A stretch of 64,000 nt of DNA from NCBI GenBank assembly GCA_002338655.1, contig DDIU01000042.1, forward strand, positions 1 to 64,000. Reading direction: 5' to 3'. The position numbers and the translations under genes were made by a program. Below are positions 8,740 to 18,136 of the stretch, piece by piece. Every line of letters begins with the position of its first letter. The first letter of the stretch is position 1. The notes beneath the pieces were generated by a model that saw only the letters and a program-made list of their open reading frames with translations, was not told where the DNA came from and did not search any database. Source of the DNA: Flammeovirgaceae bacterium UBA1842. GTDB lineage: Bacteria; Bacteroidota; Bacteroidia; Cytophagales; Cyclobacteriaceae.

Positions 8740-9480
8740 ATGAATATAATAATTATTGAAGACGAGAAATCCGCCTCTGCCCGATTGGCCGATATGCTAA
8801 TAGCCCTAGACCCTACTTTCAATATTGAAGTGACTCTCGAAAGTGTTGAGGAAACCGTTGCCTACCTGTCAAACAACAAATCTCCACAGCTTGCATTCAT
8901 GGACATTCAATTGGCAGACGATGTGTCATTTGAAATCTTCAATAAAATTGATGTCAGTTTCCCAATCATATTCACCACCGCTTATGACAACTATGTGCTG
9001 GAAGCCCTGGAACATAATTCCATTGATTATTTGCTAAAACCCATAGCACCTGATAGGTTGATGAAAGCCATTGATAAGGTTAAGCGGCTTGAAAACCATT
9101 TTGTTCATAATAAGTTTGCTTCGCTGTTATCAGAAAAAAAAGCTGCTAAATCGCGTTTTTTAGTTAAAAAGGGGACAGAATATGTCTCTCTTTCCACACC
9201 ACAAATTGCTTATTTCTTTACCGAACATAAGATCGTATTCCTAAAAGACAAGAGCAGCAATAAATACATTATTGACAAGACCATTACAGAGTTACAAGAG
9301 CAGCTGGATACAAAAGAATTCTTCAGGATCAATAGAAAATACATAGCCTGTATTGATGCCATTAAAAGCTTTAAGCCAGACAACGGCAAAATTCTATTAA
9401 CCCTAGAGCCTCCTTCAAATGAGGACGTTTACATAAGTAAAGAAAACGCCCCCAATTTCAGAAAGTGGATTGAACGATAA
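8740..9480 (+). CDS. LytTR response regulator
   Basis: A 246-residue regulator. Residues 1-120 form a receiver domain: acidic pocket EDE at 7-9, phospho-acceptor Asp55 in FMDIQL, Thr in FTTAYDN near 85, and Lys in LLKPIAPDRL near 105. Residues 140-246 form a LytTR DNA-binding domain, with FLVKKGTEYVSLSTPQIAYFF at its start (cut here as FLVKKGTEYVSL) and FFRINRKYIACIDAI, which includes the conserved FxRIHRSxIV-like strand. It is expected to bind a direct-repeat promoter site after phosphorylation by the kinase encoded just upstream. The target genes are unknown; the divergent membrane-protein unit is one candidate. Confidence 0.93.
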   Translation: MNIIIIEDEKSASARLADMLIALDPTFNIEVTLESVEETVAYLSNNKSPQLAFMDIQLADDVSFEIFNKIDVSFPIIFTTAYDNYVLEALEHNSIDYLLKPIAPDRLMKAIDKVKRLENHFVHNKFASLLSEKKAAKSRFLVKKGTEYVSLSTPQIAYFFTEHKIVFLKDKSSNKYIIDKTITELQEQLDTKEFFRINRKYIACIDAIKSFKPDNGKILLTLEPPSNEDVYISKENAPNFRKWIER

Positions 9481-9501
9481 TTAATCCAACTGCCCCAAAG
9501 C

Positions 9502-10893
9502 TTAAACCTCAACGGTTTTCCAATTGCCTTTTCGGAATACCAACACGCTCACTACAGCAAAAAGTGCTGAGGCGATAGCGATGGCCAAAAATATGCCCAA
9601 GGGACCAAAGCCCAAGCTTCTTGACAATACCCAAGCTAATGGCACTTCGAACATCCAGAAACAAAAGAAATTGATAATGGTTGGTGTCCGAGTGTCCCCA
9701 GCCCCATTAAAGGATTGGCCAATTACCATCCCATAGGCGAAAAACACATATCCACAACAGATTACCCTCAGTGCCATGGCTCCATATTTTACCACTTCGG
9801 CCTCACTTGAAAACAACCTGACAAACTCCTCCGCCCAAATGCCAAACACCAGCGAAACCCCGCCCAAAAAGATCATATTGTAAAAGGCCGATTTCCATAC
9901 CGACTGCTCTGCACGATCAGGTTGGCCGGCCCCCAAATTTTGTCCTACCAATGTAGCTGCCGCATTGCTCAGCCCCCAAGACGGCAAAATAGTAAACATG
10001 ATGATCCTAAACGCAATGGCATATCCTGCGAGTACCTCACTACCAAATTCGGCACTGATCCTGACCAAAAACAACCAACTCAGTGTACCGATCATATATT
10101 GACCAATACCCCCTAAGGCTATATTAACTATGTTTTTTATGGTCTTCCATTTGATTTTCAATTGACGCCAGTGCATCCGGATAACTGAAAATGTACCAGT
10201 TAGGGCAATGACCTGAATGACAACACCAATACCCCTACCTATGTTAGTGGCAATAGCCGCACCTTCCACTCCAAAAGCGGGAATTGGCCCCAACCCAAAT
10301 ATAAAAATAGGGTCAAGTATTATGTTGATGCCATTGGCAATCCATAAAACACGCATGGCTATGGAAGCATCCCCTGCACCACGAAAGATGGCATTGATTA
10401 GAAAAAGTAACATTACCGTAAGGTTGCCACCCAGCATAATTTTGGTGTAACCATACCCTTCCTCTATTAAAGAAGCCTCACCACCCATAAGCCGCAAGAT
10501 GTCCTTAGCATAGAAAATACCAATGGCACTAAACACCATGGAAACAACAGTAGTGATAATTATTGCCTGCATCCCTGCTTCTGCTGCTTTTTCAGGGTTC
10601 TTTTCCCCGATCCTTCGGGAAACTACGGCCGTGGCTGCCATACTCAACCCAATGGCTATGGCATATACGATCATAATAACAGACTCAGTAAGGGCCACTG
10701 TGGCCACCGCATTAACACTTACTTTGCCCACAAAATAAATATCCACTACGGCAAATAATGACTCCATGACCATTTCCAAGATCATGGGAATGGATAACAT
10801 AAATATAGCTTTGTTAATGTTTCCAGTAACAAAGTCTTTTTGTTCGCCTTTTATGGCCAACATAAAATTTTTGACTAAACTGCTTAAACGCAT
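9502..10893 (-). CDS. MATE family efflux transporter
   Basis: A 463-residue inner-membrane protein with about 12 hydrophobic segments in two homologous halves. The opening GNINKAIFMLSIPMILEMV, followed by SLFAVVDIYFVGK, is the usual helix-1/2 pattern of MATE exporters, and AATLVGQNLGAGQPDRAE in the second half is the family signature. It should export cationic drugs or metabolites using Na+ or H+. The gene is convergent with the LytTR operon (21 bp apart) and divergent from the SpoIIE-phosphatase gene. No specificity can be assigned. Confidence 0.92.
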   Translation of the reverse strand: MRLSSLVKNFMLAIKGEQKDFVTGNINKAIFMLSIPMILEMVMESLFAVVDIYFVGKVSVNAVATVALTESVIMIVYAIAIGLSMAATAVVSRRIGEKNPEKAAEAGMQAIIITTVVSMVFSAIGIFYAKDILRLMGGEASLIEEGYGYTKIMLGGNLTVMLLFLINAIFRGAGDASIAMRVLWIANGINIILDPIFIFGLGPIPAFGVEGAAIATNIGRGIGVVIQVIALTGTFSVIRMHWRQLKIKWKTIKNIVNIALGGIGQYMIGTLSWLFLVRISAEFGSEVLAGYAIAFRIIMFTILPSWGLSNAAATLVGQNLGAGQPDRAEQSVWKSAFYNMIFLGGVSLVFGIWAEEFVRLFSSEAEVVKYGAMALRVICCGYVFFAYGMVIGQSFNGAGDTRTPTIINFFCFWMFEVPLAWVLSRSLGFGPLGIFLAIAIASALFAVVSVLVFRKGNWKTVEV

Positions 10894-11110
10894 GATTATC
10901 GGTATTAATGTAAATAAAAGATTAGGCTTAATTAAAAGGTGAGTAGCTAACCTTCTAAAGGGGCTACTTCAAAATAAATACCGATGTAGTGCTCATGGAC
11001 TTGTGATTTATATCTTCGTTGATTGAAGATTTTATTATAAATTAGATTGCAAATAACAGTAAATAGTGTCAAGTTACAAAAACACTATTCTAAAATTTGA
11101 AGTTGGCTTA

Positions 11111-13072
11111 ATGAAAATTTCTTTACTGTCTATCTTTTTACTCATACTCCCTTACTGCTATGGATATTCAATGGCAGATGTGGACAGTATCAAAAATGTC
11201 ATTGAAACCACGGATGACGATTCATTAAAAATTGAAGCTTTTTATGAATTAGCCAGACAAACGAGAAAAACAGATGTGAATCTGGCTATTGAGTATTGTG
11301 AAAAATCGGCCTCCATTGCCCGTGAAACCAATGCTTATGGCCAATTGGCGGATGCTTTGAATTACATCGGCATTTTATATTATGGCATTGGAAATTATGA
11401 GCAGACACTCCACTACTTCTACCAAGTATTGTCCATTTATGAGAAGAATCAAGATAGCGTCAAACTAGGGCGGGTATACAATAACGTTGGGCTAATCCTT
11501 ACGGAATTGGGCCGGATAGAAGAGACGATAGAATACTATGATAAGTCATTGAAGATGAAAATTGCTTTTAAAGACTCCCTTGGTCTTTCTTCTACCTATA
11601 GCAATCTCGGCCTAGCCTATGACCAATTGGGACAAAATGATAAAGCCCTTGAATATTACCGCATATCATTAAAATTGGACGAGAAACACAATGACTATAA
11701 TGGCCTTTTTGTTGACATGAGCAACATTGGGGAAAACTACATGAGCAGGGATAACTATGATTCGGCCGCCCATTATTTTGAAAAAGCCATGTCCTTGTTC
11801 AATCAGGTTGATGATCCCTATCACAAAGCTGAGTTATTGGAGCAATTCGCAAGGTTGAACAGAGCTCAAGGCAAGTATTCAAGAGCAATTGAAAAGCACA
11901 ATAATAGTATCAGTTTTGCTGAATCGATTGAGGCCAAAAGCGTGATTGCAAATAATTACAATGGCCTTTCTAAAGTATATAAGGCGTTGGGCCAACTCGA
12001 TAAATCATTGGAATACTATGAAAAATATGTAGCCCTACACGAAGAACTTTTTAATGAAGAGCAGTCTCAAAAATTAAAGCAGATTGAAAGTAATTATCAG
12101 ATCCAGTCACGTGAAAATAAAATCACGCTGCTCAATAAGGAAGCCCAAATTAAGGATTTGAACCTAGCGCAAAATCAAATGCTGATTTACTTTATGGCGG
12201 GGGTAATTGTCCTGATTATGTTTATTATTTTTTTACAGTACAAGAAGAATGCATATAAAACCAAAACTTATAGCCTATTGCGTGCGCAGAATGAAGAAAT
12301 TGTAGAAAAAAATAAAAACATCATGGATAGTATCCTTTGTGCGAAAAATATCCAACAAGCCATACTCCCCGATGATCAAAAATTGAAAGGGGTGTTTAGT
12401 GAGTCCTTTGTTATGAGTAAGGCGCGTGATGTGGTAAGTGGTGATTTTTATTGGTTTGCAGAGCGTGATGACAAGGTTTTGATAGCTGCGGTGGACTGTA
12501 CCGGTCATGGAGTGCCAGCCGCGTTCCTAAATGTAATGGGCAACTCCCTGCTCAATCAAATCGTGCATGAGTCTAATGTGCTCAGTCCATCGGAAGTATT
12601 GGCCGAATTAAACAGCCGGGTGCTAAAAAGCTTAAAGGCAAAGGACATATATGTACAGGTAGATGATGGCATGGACATAGGCATCTGCCAGTTTGAAAGA
12701 AAATCCAAGAGGCTTTCATTTGCAGGGGCCAAACGTCCTATGTACTATTTTCATCAAGATAAGTTGGAGATTATCAAAGGGGATCATTTCCCTGTTGGCG
12801 GCAATTTGTATGAAAATAACAGGGTCTATAGTGAGCATACATTGCAGTTGGAAGAGAATGATTTAATATACCTCTTTACCGATGGCATTGTAGATCAATT
12901 TGGTGGTGATAAGAATAAGAAATTCATGTATCGCAGGTTAAAGGAATTGCTGAAAGGCACCATTGAAATGCCCCTTGATCAACAAAAATTGGCCATTGAA
13001 AAAACCATACTGGAATGGCAGGGCAACAACGAACAGACCGATGATATGCTGCTTATTGGCATCAAGGTTTGA
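11111..13072 (+). CDS. TPR-sensor PP2C-type SpoIIE phosphatase
   Basis: A 653-residue protein. A signal peptide (MKISLLSIFLLILPYCYG) is followed by about six to seven tetratricopeptide repeats (to about residue 340), a transmembrane helix (MLIYFMAGVIVLIMFIIFLQ) and a short coiled coil. The C-terminal domain is of SpoIIE/PP2C type: DFYWFAERDD, AAVDCTGHGVPAAF, LFTDGIVDQFGG and NEQTDDMLLIGIK carry the metal-binding Asp residues. It probably dephosphorylates an anti-sigma-factor antagonist in response to a periplasmic signal, but no such partner is encoded nearby. I chose ATG 11111 over GTG 11066 because it begins directly at the signal peptide. Confidence 0.9.
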   Translation: MKISLLSIFLLILPYCYGYSMADVDSIKNVIETTDDDSLKIEAFYELARQTRKTDVNLAIEYCEKSASIARETNAYGQLADALNYIGILYYGIGNYEQTLHYFYQVLSIYEKNQDSVKLGRVYNNVGLILTELGRIEETIEYYDKSLKMKIAFKDSLGLSSTYSNLGLAYDQLGQNDKALEYYRISLKLDEKHNDYNGLFVDMSNIGENYMSRDNYDSAAHYFEKAMSLFNQVDDPYHKAELLEQFARLNRAQGKYSRAIEKHNNSISFAESIEAKSVIANNYNGLSKVYKALGQLDKSLEYYEKYVALHEELFNEEQSQKLKQIESNYQIQSRENKITLLNKEAQIKDLNLAQNQMLIYFMAGVIVLIMFIIFLQYKKNAYKTKTYSLLRAQNEEIVEKNKNIMDSILCAKNIQQAILPDDQKLKGVFSESFVMSKARDVVSGDFYWFAERDDKVLIAAVDCTGHGVPAAFLNVMGNSLLNQIVHESNVLSPSEVLAELNSRVLKSLKAKDIYVQVDDGMDIGICQFERKSKRLSFAGAKRPMYYFHQDKLEIIKGDHFPVGGNLYENNRVYSEHTLQLEENDLIYLFTDGIVDQFGGDKNKKFMYRRLKELLKGTIEMPLDQQKLAIEKTILEWQGNNEQTDDMLLIGIKV

Positions 13073-13182
13073 TTTATGGGATTTTTCACCGCTTCATTAA
13101 TCTACCGTTCGTAACTTTTTGATGTGCAATAATTGCCCAATGAGTTACATTTAGTATCTGATTAACTTTAAAAGACATTATT

Positions 13183-14673
13183 ATGAAAAAGGTAATTTTT
13201 TTGTGTTTAGCAATGGGGTTATTTTCATTAACCGCTCCTGCCCAAAGTAGAACTATCCCCGTTGACACCACGGTGGTCACCAGCCACACGGCCACTATCA
13301 ATGGGACTAAAATATCATACACAGCCACCACGGGCACACAACCCGTTTGGGATGAGGCGGGTAAACCAATAGCGACACTTTACTATACCTATTACAAAAG
13401 AACCACTACAGAAAACACAGCAAACCGTCCTTTGCTCATCTCATTTAATGGAGGGCCCGGTTCAGCTTCCGTCTGGATGCACGTGGCCTATACCGGCCCC
13501 AGAGTGTTGAATATAGATGAAGAAGGCTATCCTGTACAGCCTTATGGTGTCCATGACAACCCCAACTCCGTATTGGACATTGCCGATATCGTGTATGTAA
13601 ACCCCGTAAATACTGGCTATTCCAGGACCATCCCCGCTAGCGGAGAAGGGATCAATAGGGATAAATTCTTTGGTATCAATGCTGATATTAAGTACTTGGC
13701 CGAATGGCTAAATACATTTGTTACCAGAAATGAAAGATGGACATCACCAAAATACCTCATTGGTGAAAGCTATGGCGGCACTAGGGTATCAGGGTTGGCA
13801 TTGGAACTACAAGAGCGCCAATGGATGTACCTCAATGGGGTGATCATGGTTTCCCCAGCCGACTACAATGTTTTTAATTCAGATGTGCCCATATCCTCCT
13901 CGCTCAACTTTCCCTATTTTACCGCAGCCGCCTGGTATCACAAAATGTTGCCCCCTGCTTTACAGCAAAAAGATTTGCTAGAGATTCTGCCTGAGTCTGA
14001 GGAATTTACACTTAACACACTGATGCCCGCATTGGCGAGAGGTGGTTCATTATCAGCCGATGAGAAAGCCAAAATAGCCACTAAGATGTCCTATTATTCT
14101 GGACTATCTGAAAAGTCCATTTTGCAAAACAACCTGGATGTATCTACCCGGTTTTTCTGGAAGGAATTGTTGCGCGACAAAACGGGCAATACGATTGGAC
14201 GATTGGATTCACGTTACTTAGGACTAGACAAAATGGAAGCGGGTACCTCCCCAGATTATAGTGCGGAATTGACCTCTTGGCTACACTCCTTTACTCCGGC
14301 AATCAACTATTATATCCGTGAAGAGCTAAATTTCAAAACCGATATTAAGTATAACATGTTTGGCTCGGTACACCCTTGGGACAATAGAAACAACAATACC
14401 CGTGACGGATTAAGACAAGCTATGGCTGAAAATCCTTACCTCAAAGTACTGTTTCAAGCAGGGTATTATGATGGGGCTACCACTTATTTCAACTCTAAAT
14501 ACACCATGTGGCAAATTGACCCAAGTGGTAAAATGAAAGATCGATTTAGCTTTAAAGGCTATAGAAGTGGGCACATGATGTACTTGCGAAAAGAAGACCT
14601 AAAAACTGCCAATGATGATATTAGGGAGTTTATTAAAAGTAGTCTGCCGAATGGTAAGGCGGCTAAATATTAA
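13183..14673 (+). CDS. Secreted serine carboxypeptidase, peptidase family S10
   Basis: A 496-residue exported protein with a signal peptide of about 20 residues (ending TAPAQS). The S10 hallmarks are FNGGPGSASVWMH near residue 88 (oxyanion region) and the nucleophile elbow GESYGG with Ser196. The likely remaining triad members are Asp430 in YYDGATTYF and His464 in SGHMMYL. S10 enzymes remove C-terminal residues from peptides, usually at acidic pH; that is family knowledge. It follows the SpoIIE-phosphatase gene by 110 bp and is probably monocistronic, since a 26-bp palindrome follows its stop. Confidence 0.9.
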   Translation: MKKVIFLCLAMGLFSLTAPAQSRTIPVDTTVVTSHTATINGTKISYTATTGTQPVWDEAGKPIATLYYTYYKRTTTENTANRPLLISFNGGPGSASVWMHVAYTGPRVLNIDEEGYPVQPYGVHDNPNSVLDIADIVYVNPVNTGYSRTIPASGEGINRDKFFGINADIKYLAEWLNTFVTRNERWTSPKYLIGESYGGTRVSGLALELQERQWMYLNGVIMVSPADYNVFNSDVPISSSLNFPYFTAAAWYHKMLPPALQQKDLLEILPESEEFTLNTLMPALARGGSLSADEKAKIATKMSYYSGLSEKSILQNNLDVSTRFFWKELLRDKTGNTIGRLDSRYLGLDKMEAGTSPDYSAELTSWLHSFTPAINYYIREELNFKTDIKYNMFGSVHPWDNRNNNTRDGLRQAMAENPYLKVLFQAGYYDGATTYFNSKYTMWQIDPSGKMKDRFSFKGYRSGHMMYLRKEDLKTANDDIREFIKSSLPNGKAAKY

Positions 14674-14677
14674 GTGA

Positions 14678-14703
14678 AGTTTGCTTATGATCATAAGCAA
14701 ACT
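14678..14703. repeat. Perfect 26-bp palindrome between the S10 gene and the R-M island
   Basis: The 13-base half AGTTTGCTTATGA is followed directly by its exact complement, giving a spacer-free palindrome. It starts 5 bp after the S10 stop and lies 85 bp before the XRE start. It has no following U-tract, so it is either a weak terminator for the S10 gene or a dimer-binding operator for the XRE controller. Confidence 0.7.
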
Positions 14704-14728
14704 AAATATTGAACATGATATAAAAAAT

Positions 14729-14749
14729 GCAAATTATTTTTAAATTTGC
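14729..14749. promoter_or_regulatory. Inverted repeat upstream of the R-M controller, candidate operator
   Basis: GCAAATT and its complement AATTTGC are separated by 7 bases. The repeat lies 39 bp upstream of the ATG of the XRE gene, a position expected for the operator of a controller (C) protein that autoregulates an R-M operon. The functional assignment is inference; only the repeat is seen. Confidence 0.4.
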
Positions 14750-14787
14750 TAAAAATAGATCAAATCATAATTTGGTTAAATCAAGTA

Positions 14788-15117
14788 ATGACAAGTTTCG
14801 GGCATTTCATAAAAACGGAAAGAGAAAAACGAGAATGGACACAGACCGAATTTGGCGCAAAAATCGGAATCAATACAAGTGCCATTAGTAGAATTGAAAA
14901 TGGCAATCAAAAATTCAGTAAATCAAAACTTAAAAAACTATCTGAATTATTTGATCTAGAACTGCAGAAAATAACCGATCTGTTTTTTGCTGACAAGTTT
15001 GTGAGAGAGGCATTAAAGTACAAATGCTCTGAGTCTATTTTTTCTGTTGCAGAGGATACTGCAAATTACTATAGAAGCACTAATGTGAGACAGGGAAAAT
15101 TTGAGTTTAACCACTAA
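14788..15117 (+). CDS. XRE-family regulator, probable R-M controller protein
   Basis: A 109-residue protein whose first 65 residues are a Cro/C1-type helix-turn-helix: FIKTEREKREWTQTEFGAKI, then INTSAISRIENGNQKFSKSKL. The remaining 40 residues are not recognised. Its place directly before a cytosine methyltransferase (11 bp gap) is typical of C proteins that delay restriction until methylation is established, but those are usually shorter (about 80 residues), so a plain operon repressor is also possible. ATG 14788 was chosen over TTG 14746, which would add 14 residues ahead of the conserved HTH start. It is AT-rich like the following three genes. Confidence 0.85.
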   Translation: MTSFGHFIKTEREKREWTQTEFGAKIGINTSAISRIENGNQKFSKSKLKKLSELFDLELQKITDLFFADKFVREALKYKCSESIFSVAEDTANYYRSTNVRQGKFEFNH

Positions 15118-15128
15118 AATATTATCAA

Positions 15129-16358
15129 ATGTCAATTACAAAAGAATATAAAAGTCCTTCTCAAGAAATTGACCTTTTAGATGGTCAGTTTAATATTTAT
15201 GGCGAAGAAGAACCAGAAGTAGAGCAGAAAAGCGTTTGGGATAAATCTATAAAAGTTGAGGAAAACGGCTATTATTGGAACAAAGAGCCTATTTTTAAAA
15301 AAGGTAATAATGTTAATTCTGAAAAACCCATTATTGCTGAATTATTCTGTGGTTGTGGTGGGACTTCTTTAGGTTTTGAAATGGCAGGTTTTGAAACTGT
15401 CCTTGGATGTGATATACACACTCCTTCAATTCAAACGTTTCAGGCTAATCATCCAAACTGTTCAACAATAACTGGTGACGTGAAGAAAGTAGACCCCTTA
15501 GTAGTTAAGGAACTTTTGAATACCCGACAATTGGATGTTTTAATTGGCGGAATACCTTGTCAAGGGTTTTCACTCAACAATAGGAAAAGGCACGAAAATG
15601 ATGACAGAAACTTTATGTATAAAGAGTTTGCCAGATTCGTAGAGGTTCTACAACCAAAAGTTGTTGTTCTTGAAAATGTTTCTGGAATGAGAAGTACTGG
15701 TTCATTTGTGAATGACATCGAAAAACATCTCAGTGAAATTGGAGGAATGAAAGTTACGAGTAAATTACTCTACGCTCCTGATTACGGTGTGCCTCAGAAA
15801 AGGTCACGATTAGTTTTTGTTGGTGTCAAAGGAAGTGAATTTAATTTTGAAGATATTATAAAAACGCACGGTCCAGAAACGGATAAACCATATGTAACAA
15901 TCAAAGAGGCCATTGGTGACTTAGCTTCGCTTAAACCAAGAGAAACCAAGAAAAAATATAAAACAGAACCATTCTCTGAATATCAAAAATTAATGAGACT
16001 TCAAACCAATGGAACAGTAACCAATCATACCGCACCTAATCACCCAAAAGCTACAATTGAAAAAATTAAAAATACAATTCCAGGTCAACCAATGTATGAG
16101 CGTTTTAAGCAGAGAATCCGTCTCGATTGGGATATTTTAAGTCCTACACAAGTTTCGGGAGGAATACGCCCACAATTTCAGTTAGGTCATCCAGCAGATG
16201 CAAGAGGACTAACCATTCGTGAACGTTGTAGAATACAGAGTTTTCCAGATGACTTTGTTGTAAAAGGAGGAACAGTCCAAGCAAGAGTACAAACTGGAAA
16301 TGCTGTACCACCACTATTGGCAAAAGCTGTTGGTTTAGCAATTAAAAAATATTTATAG
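15129..16358 (+). CDS. DNA (cytosine-5) methyltransferase
   Basis: A 409-residue type II C5 methyltransferase. About 65 N-terminal residues precede motif I (AELFCGCGGTSLGFEMAGF, SAM binding). Motif IV, GGIPCQGFS, carries the catalytic Cys. Motif VI is ENVSGM and motif VIII QKRSRLVFVG. A target-recognition region of about 130 residues follows, then motif IX (ARGLTIRERCRIQSFPDDF) and motif X (GNAVPPLLAKAVG). All catalytic motifs are intact. The stop is followed without a gap by the next start, so the R-M genes form an operon. It protects the host from the adjacent nuclease(s). The recognition sequence cannot be read from the protein. Confidence 0.96.
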   Translation: MSITKEYKSPSQEIDLLDGQFNIYGEEEPEVEQKSVWDKSIKVEENGYYWNKEPIFKKGNNVNSEKPIIAELFCGCGGTSLGFEMAGFETVLGCDIHTPSIQTFQANHPNCSTITGDVKKVDPLVVKELLNTRQLDVLIGGIPCQGFSLNNRKRHENDDRNFMYKEFARFVEVLQPKVVVLENVSGMRSTGSFVNDIEKHLSEIGGMKVTSKLLYAPDYGVPQKRSRLVFVGVKGSEFNFEDIIKTHGPETDKPYVTIKEAIGDLASLKPRETKKKYKTEPFSEYQKLMRLQTNGTVTNHTAPNHPKATIEKIKNTIPGQPMYERFKQRIRLDWDILSPTQVSGGIRPQFQLGHPADARGLTIRERCRIQSFPDDFVVKGGTVQARVQTGNAVPPLLAKAVGLAIKKYL

Positions 16359-17603
16359 ATGAATTATAGAATTTGGTATAGTACCGAGCCGTTTGCCGAT
16401 TTTATAATTGACCATACGGAATTAAAAAACAAAATTTTTGTGAAGAAAAAAATGTATGAGAGTGATGCTAACAATGCAAAAAACTTTCATACAATGCCTG
16501 ACCATATTAAGAAAATTCTATATCTTGACGCGCCTGATTTGATTGTTGAAATTGATCATGAACCGATTTTTTCTATTGAAGTTTCAACCGAAGCCGGTAC
16601 TGGACACAATGTTTTTCAACGATTTGCAAGATTAGCTGCTTCGGTTGAAAATAACGTTCCTTCTTTCTATATCTATCCTGAGGCAGTAATTATTCATAGA
16701 AAAAAAAGCGGAACTACTAAGTGGGATGAAATAAATGCACTCATATTCAAAGCGTTAGATCATGTTATGTCCATTTATAAAATACCTTCTTTATTTTATT
16801 ATTTCCCATCTGATTTTAAAGCTCACAAGACAACCCCACTAAAGTCAAAAAATTTAAGAGACAAGGGGTTAATATTTGATAAGAGAAGAAAATACTCTGG
16901 TAGTCCAATCTATTCGGATACTGAAATGCAATATATGTTCAAAGCTATTGATGAAATAGTATCAATAAATGAAAAGAATGGAGTAATAAATGGTCGGGAC
17001 AAACTACTGTCCAATAGGGTGATTATAGATCGAACCGATCTTATGAAAAAAGAATTTGCCGACAAAAAAGGCCATTTTAATCTTTCTCCATTATCCGCAA
17101 CTCTGATTATCCCAACAGCTTCTCTTTTAGTTTACCTCTCAAAATATGAAAAACGTGGATATAAGATTGGTGAATTACTTAATAGCCGAAAAGAAACTAT
17201 TTTATATCAAGTCGATTCCAAAACTTTTCGCTCTGATCCCTATTCAGGATGTATCGCGGCAATTGACTATTTGAGATGTCGTGAAGGTAAAACATTCGAA
17301 GAACGGAAATATAATCTTGTAACAGTTTGGGGAAATTTGACATTTGACAAAAAATCTAAAAGATTATCTATCAGCACAAAATATGGAAGCTCTATTAAAT
17401 CTCTAGAAAAATTAGTAAAAGGAAGCGAAAAGAAAAATATTTTGACAAAGGACTATGACAAGCTGAAAAACTATGAGATTCCCAGATATTTCATGCAAAT
17501 GCGTTATGGTTCTACTTTTTCCAAAACAAAAGAAGTCAGGATTTTTTCATATTTCGCTGACGCAATATTATTTCCAGACGGTGCACTATGGAGAGATGCC
17601 TAA
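16359..17603 (+). CDS. Putative restriction endonuclease or R-M associated protein (large)
   Basis: A 414-residue protein that I do not recognise as a named family. It begins at the base after the methyltransferase stop, which strongly implies a role in the same R-M system. A nuclease-like core is visible at residues 59-76: PDLIVEIDHEPIFSIEVS has a Pro-Asp, then Glu-x-Ser where PD-(D/E)xK enzymes have Glu-x-Lys. The following FQRFARLAAS could be the conserved helix after the core. Because the Lys is replaced by Ser, activity is uncertain. It could be the main endonuclease, a specificity subunit, or one half of a two-protein enzyme with the next gene. Confidence 0.75.
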   Translation: MNYRIWYSTEPFADFIIDHTELKNKIFVKKKMYESDANNAKNFHTMPDHIKKILYLDAPDLIVEIDHEPIFSIEVSTEAGTGHNVFQRFARLAASVENNVPSFYIYPEAVIIHRKKSGTTKWDEINALIFKALDHVMSIYKIPSLFYYFPSDFKAHKTTPLKSKNLRDKGLIFDKRRKYSGSPIYSDTEMQYMFKAIDEIVSINEKNGVINGRDKLLSNRVIIDRTDLMKKEFADKKGHFNLSPLSATLIIPTASLLVYLSKYEKRGYKIGELLNSRKETILYQVDSKTFRSDPYSGCIAAIDYLRCREGKTFEERKYNLVTVWGNLTFDKKSKRLSISTKYGSSIKSLEKLVKGSEKKNILTKDYDKLKNYEIPRYFMQMRYGSTFSKTKEVRIFSYFADAILFPDGALWRDA

Positions 17604-17605
17604 AC

Positions 17606-18055
17606 ATGAGAGAAGAAAGAGTTACTATAAATATTATAAACTGGCTCGAAGACAATGATTGGCTAATTGTCTGTTATGATTTTCCACAAAGTGGGACAGG
17701 GGTTCTACTTCACCCGAATGGTGATAACAGAATTGAGAAAAATAAAGGTGGTATTATTCCAGATATAATTGCTGTTAAAGACAATATTGCCTTATTCTTT
17801 GAAAATAAAGATAGATTTTACCAACCAGATTTTGACAAATTGTTCGAAATAAAAACTAAGAATAATTTTTCTAACTCTTTAAATCAACTATTAAGTGAAT
17901 TTAGTATAAGTAAAATTGTTTATGGAATAGGAATACCATACGTGGGCAAATATCTTGAAAAATCAAAAACACAATTAGATAAGGTAGATTTTCTCATAAC
18001 TACGAATGAAAATAAAAATGTAGAAATCCATTACGATATTGAGAAAGTATTTTAA
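17606..18055 (+). CDS. Putative PD-(D/E)xK restriction endonuclease subunit (small)
   Basis: A 149-residue protein with a clear PD-(D/E)xK core: GGIIPDIIAVKDNIALFFENK contributes Pro52-Asp53 and Glu66-Asn-Lys68 (split here: GGIIPDIIAVKD, NIALFFENK). The N-terminal helix VTINIINWLEDNDW followed by YDFPQSGTG resembles many small type II nucleases. It starts 2 bp after the preceding stop; an alternative ATG at 17588 would overlap it by 16 bp. It is the last gene of the R-M operon. The intact catalytic motif makes it the better nuclease candidate of the two, perhaps acting with its larger neighbour. Confidence 0.8.
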   Translation: MREERVTINIINWLEDNDWLIVCYDFPQSGTGVLLHPNGDNRIEKNKGGIIPDIIAVKDNIALFFENKDRFYQPDFDKLFEIKTKNNFSNSLNQLLSEFSISKIVYGIGIPYVGKYLEKSKTQLDKVDFLITTNENKNVEIHYDIEKVF

Positions 18056-18136
18056 TGCAGAAGTAAATTTCATTCACATTACAACCTTTGCTCAAGGGAA
18101 TAGTAATTGTAATCCCTAGCTGTTTACAAGCATTAT

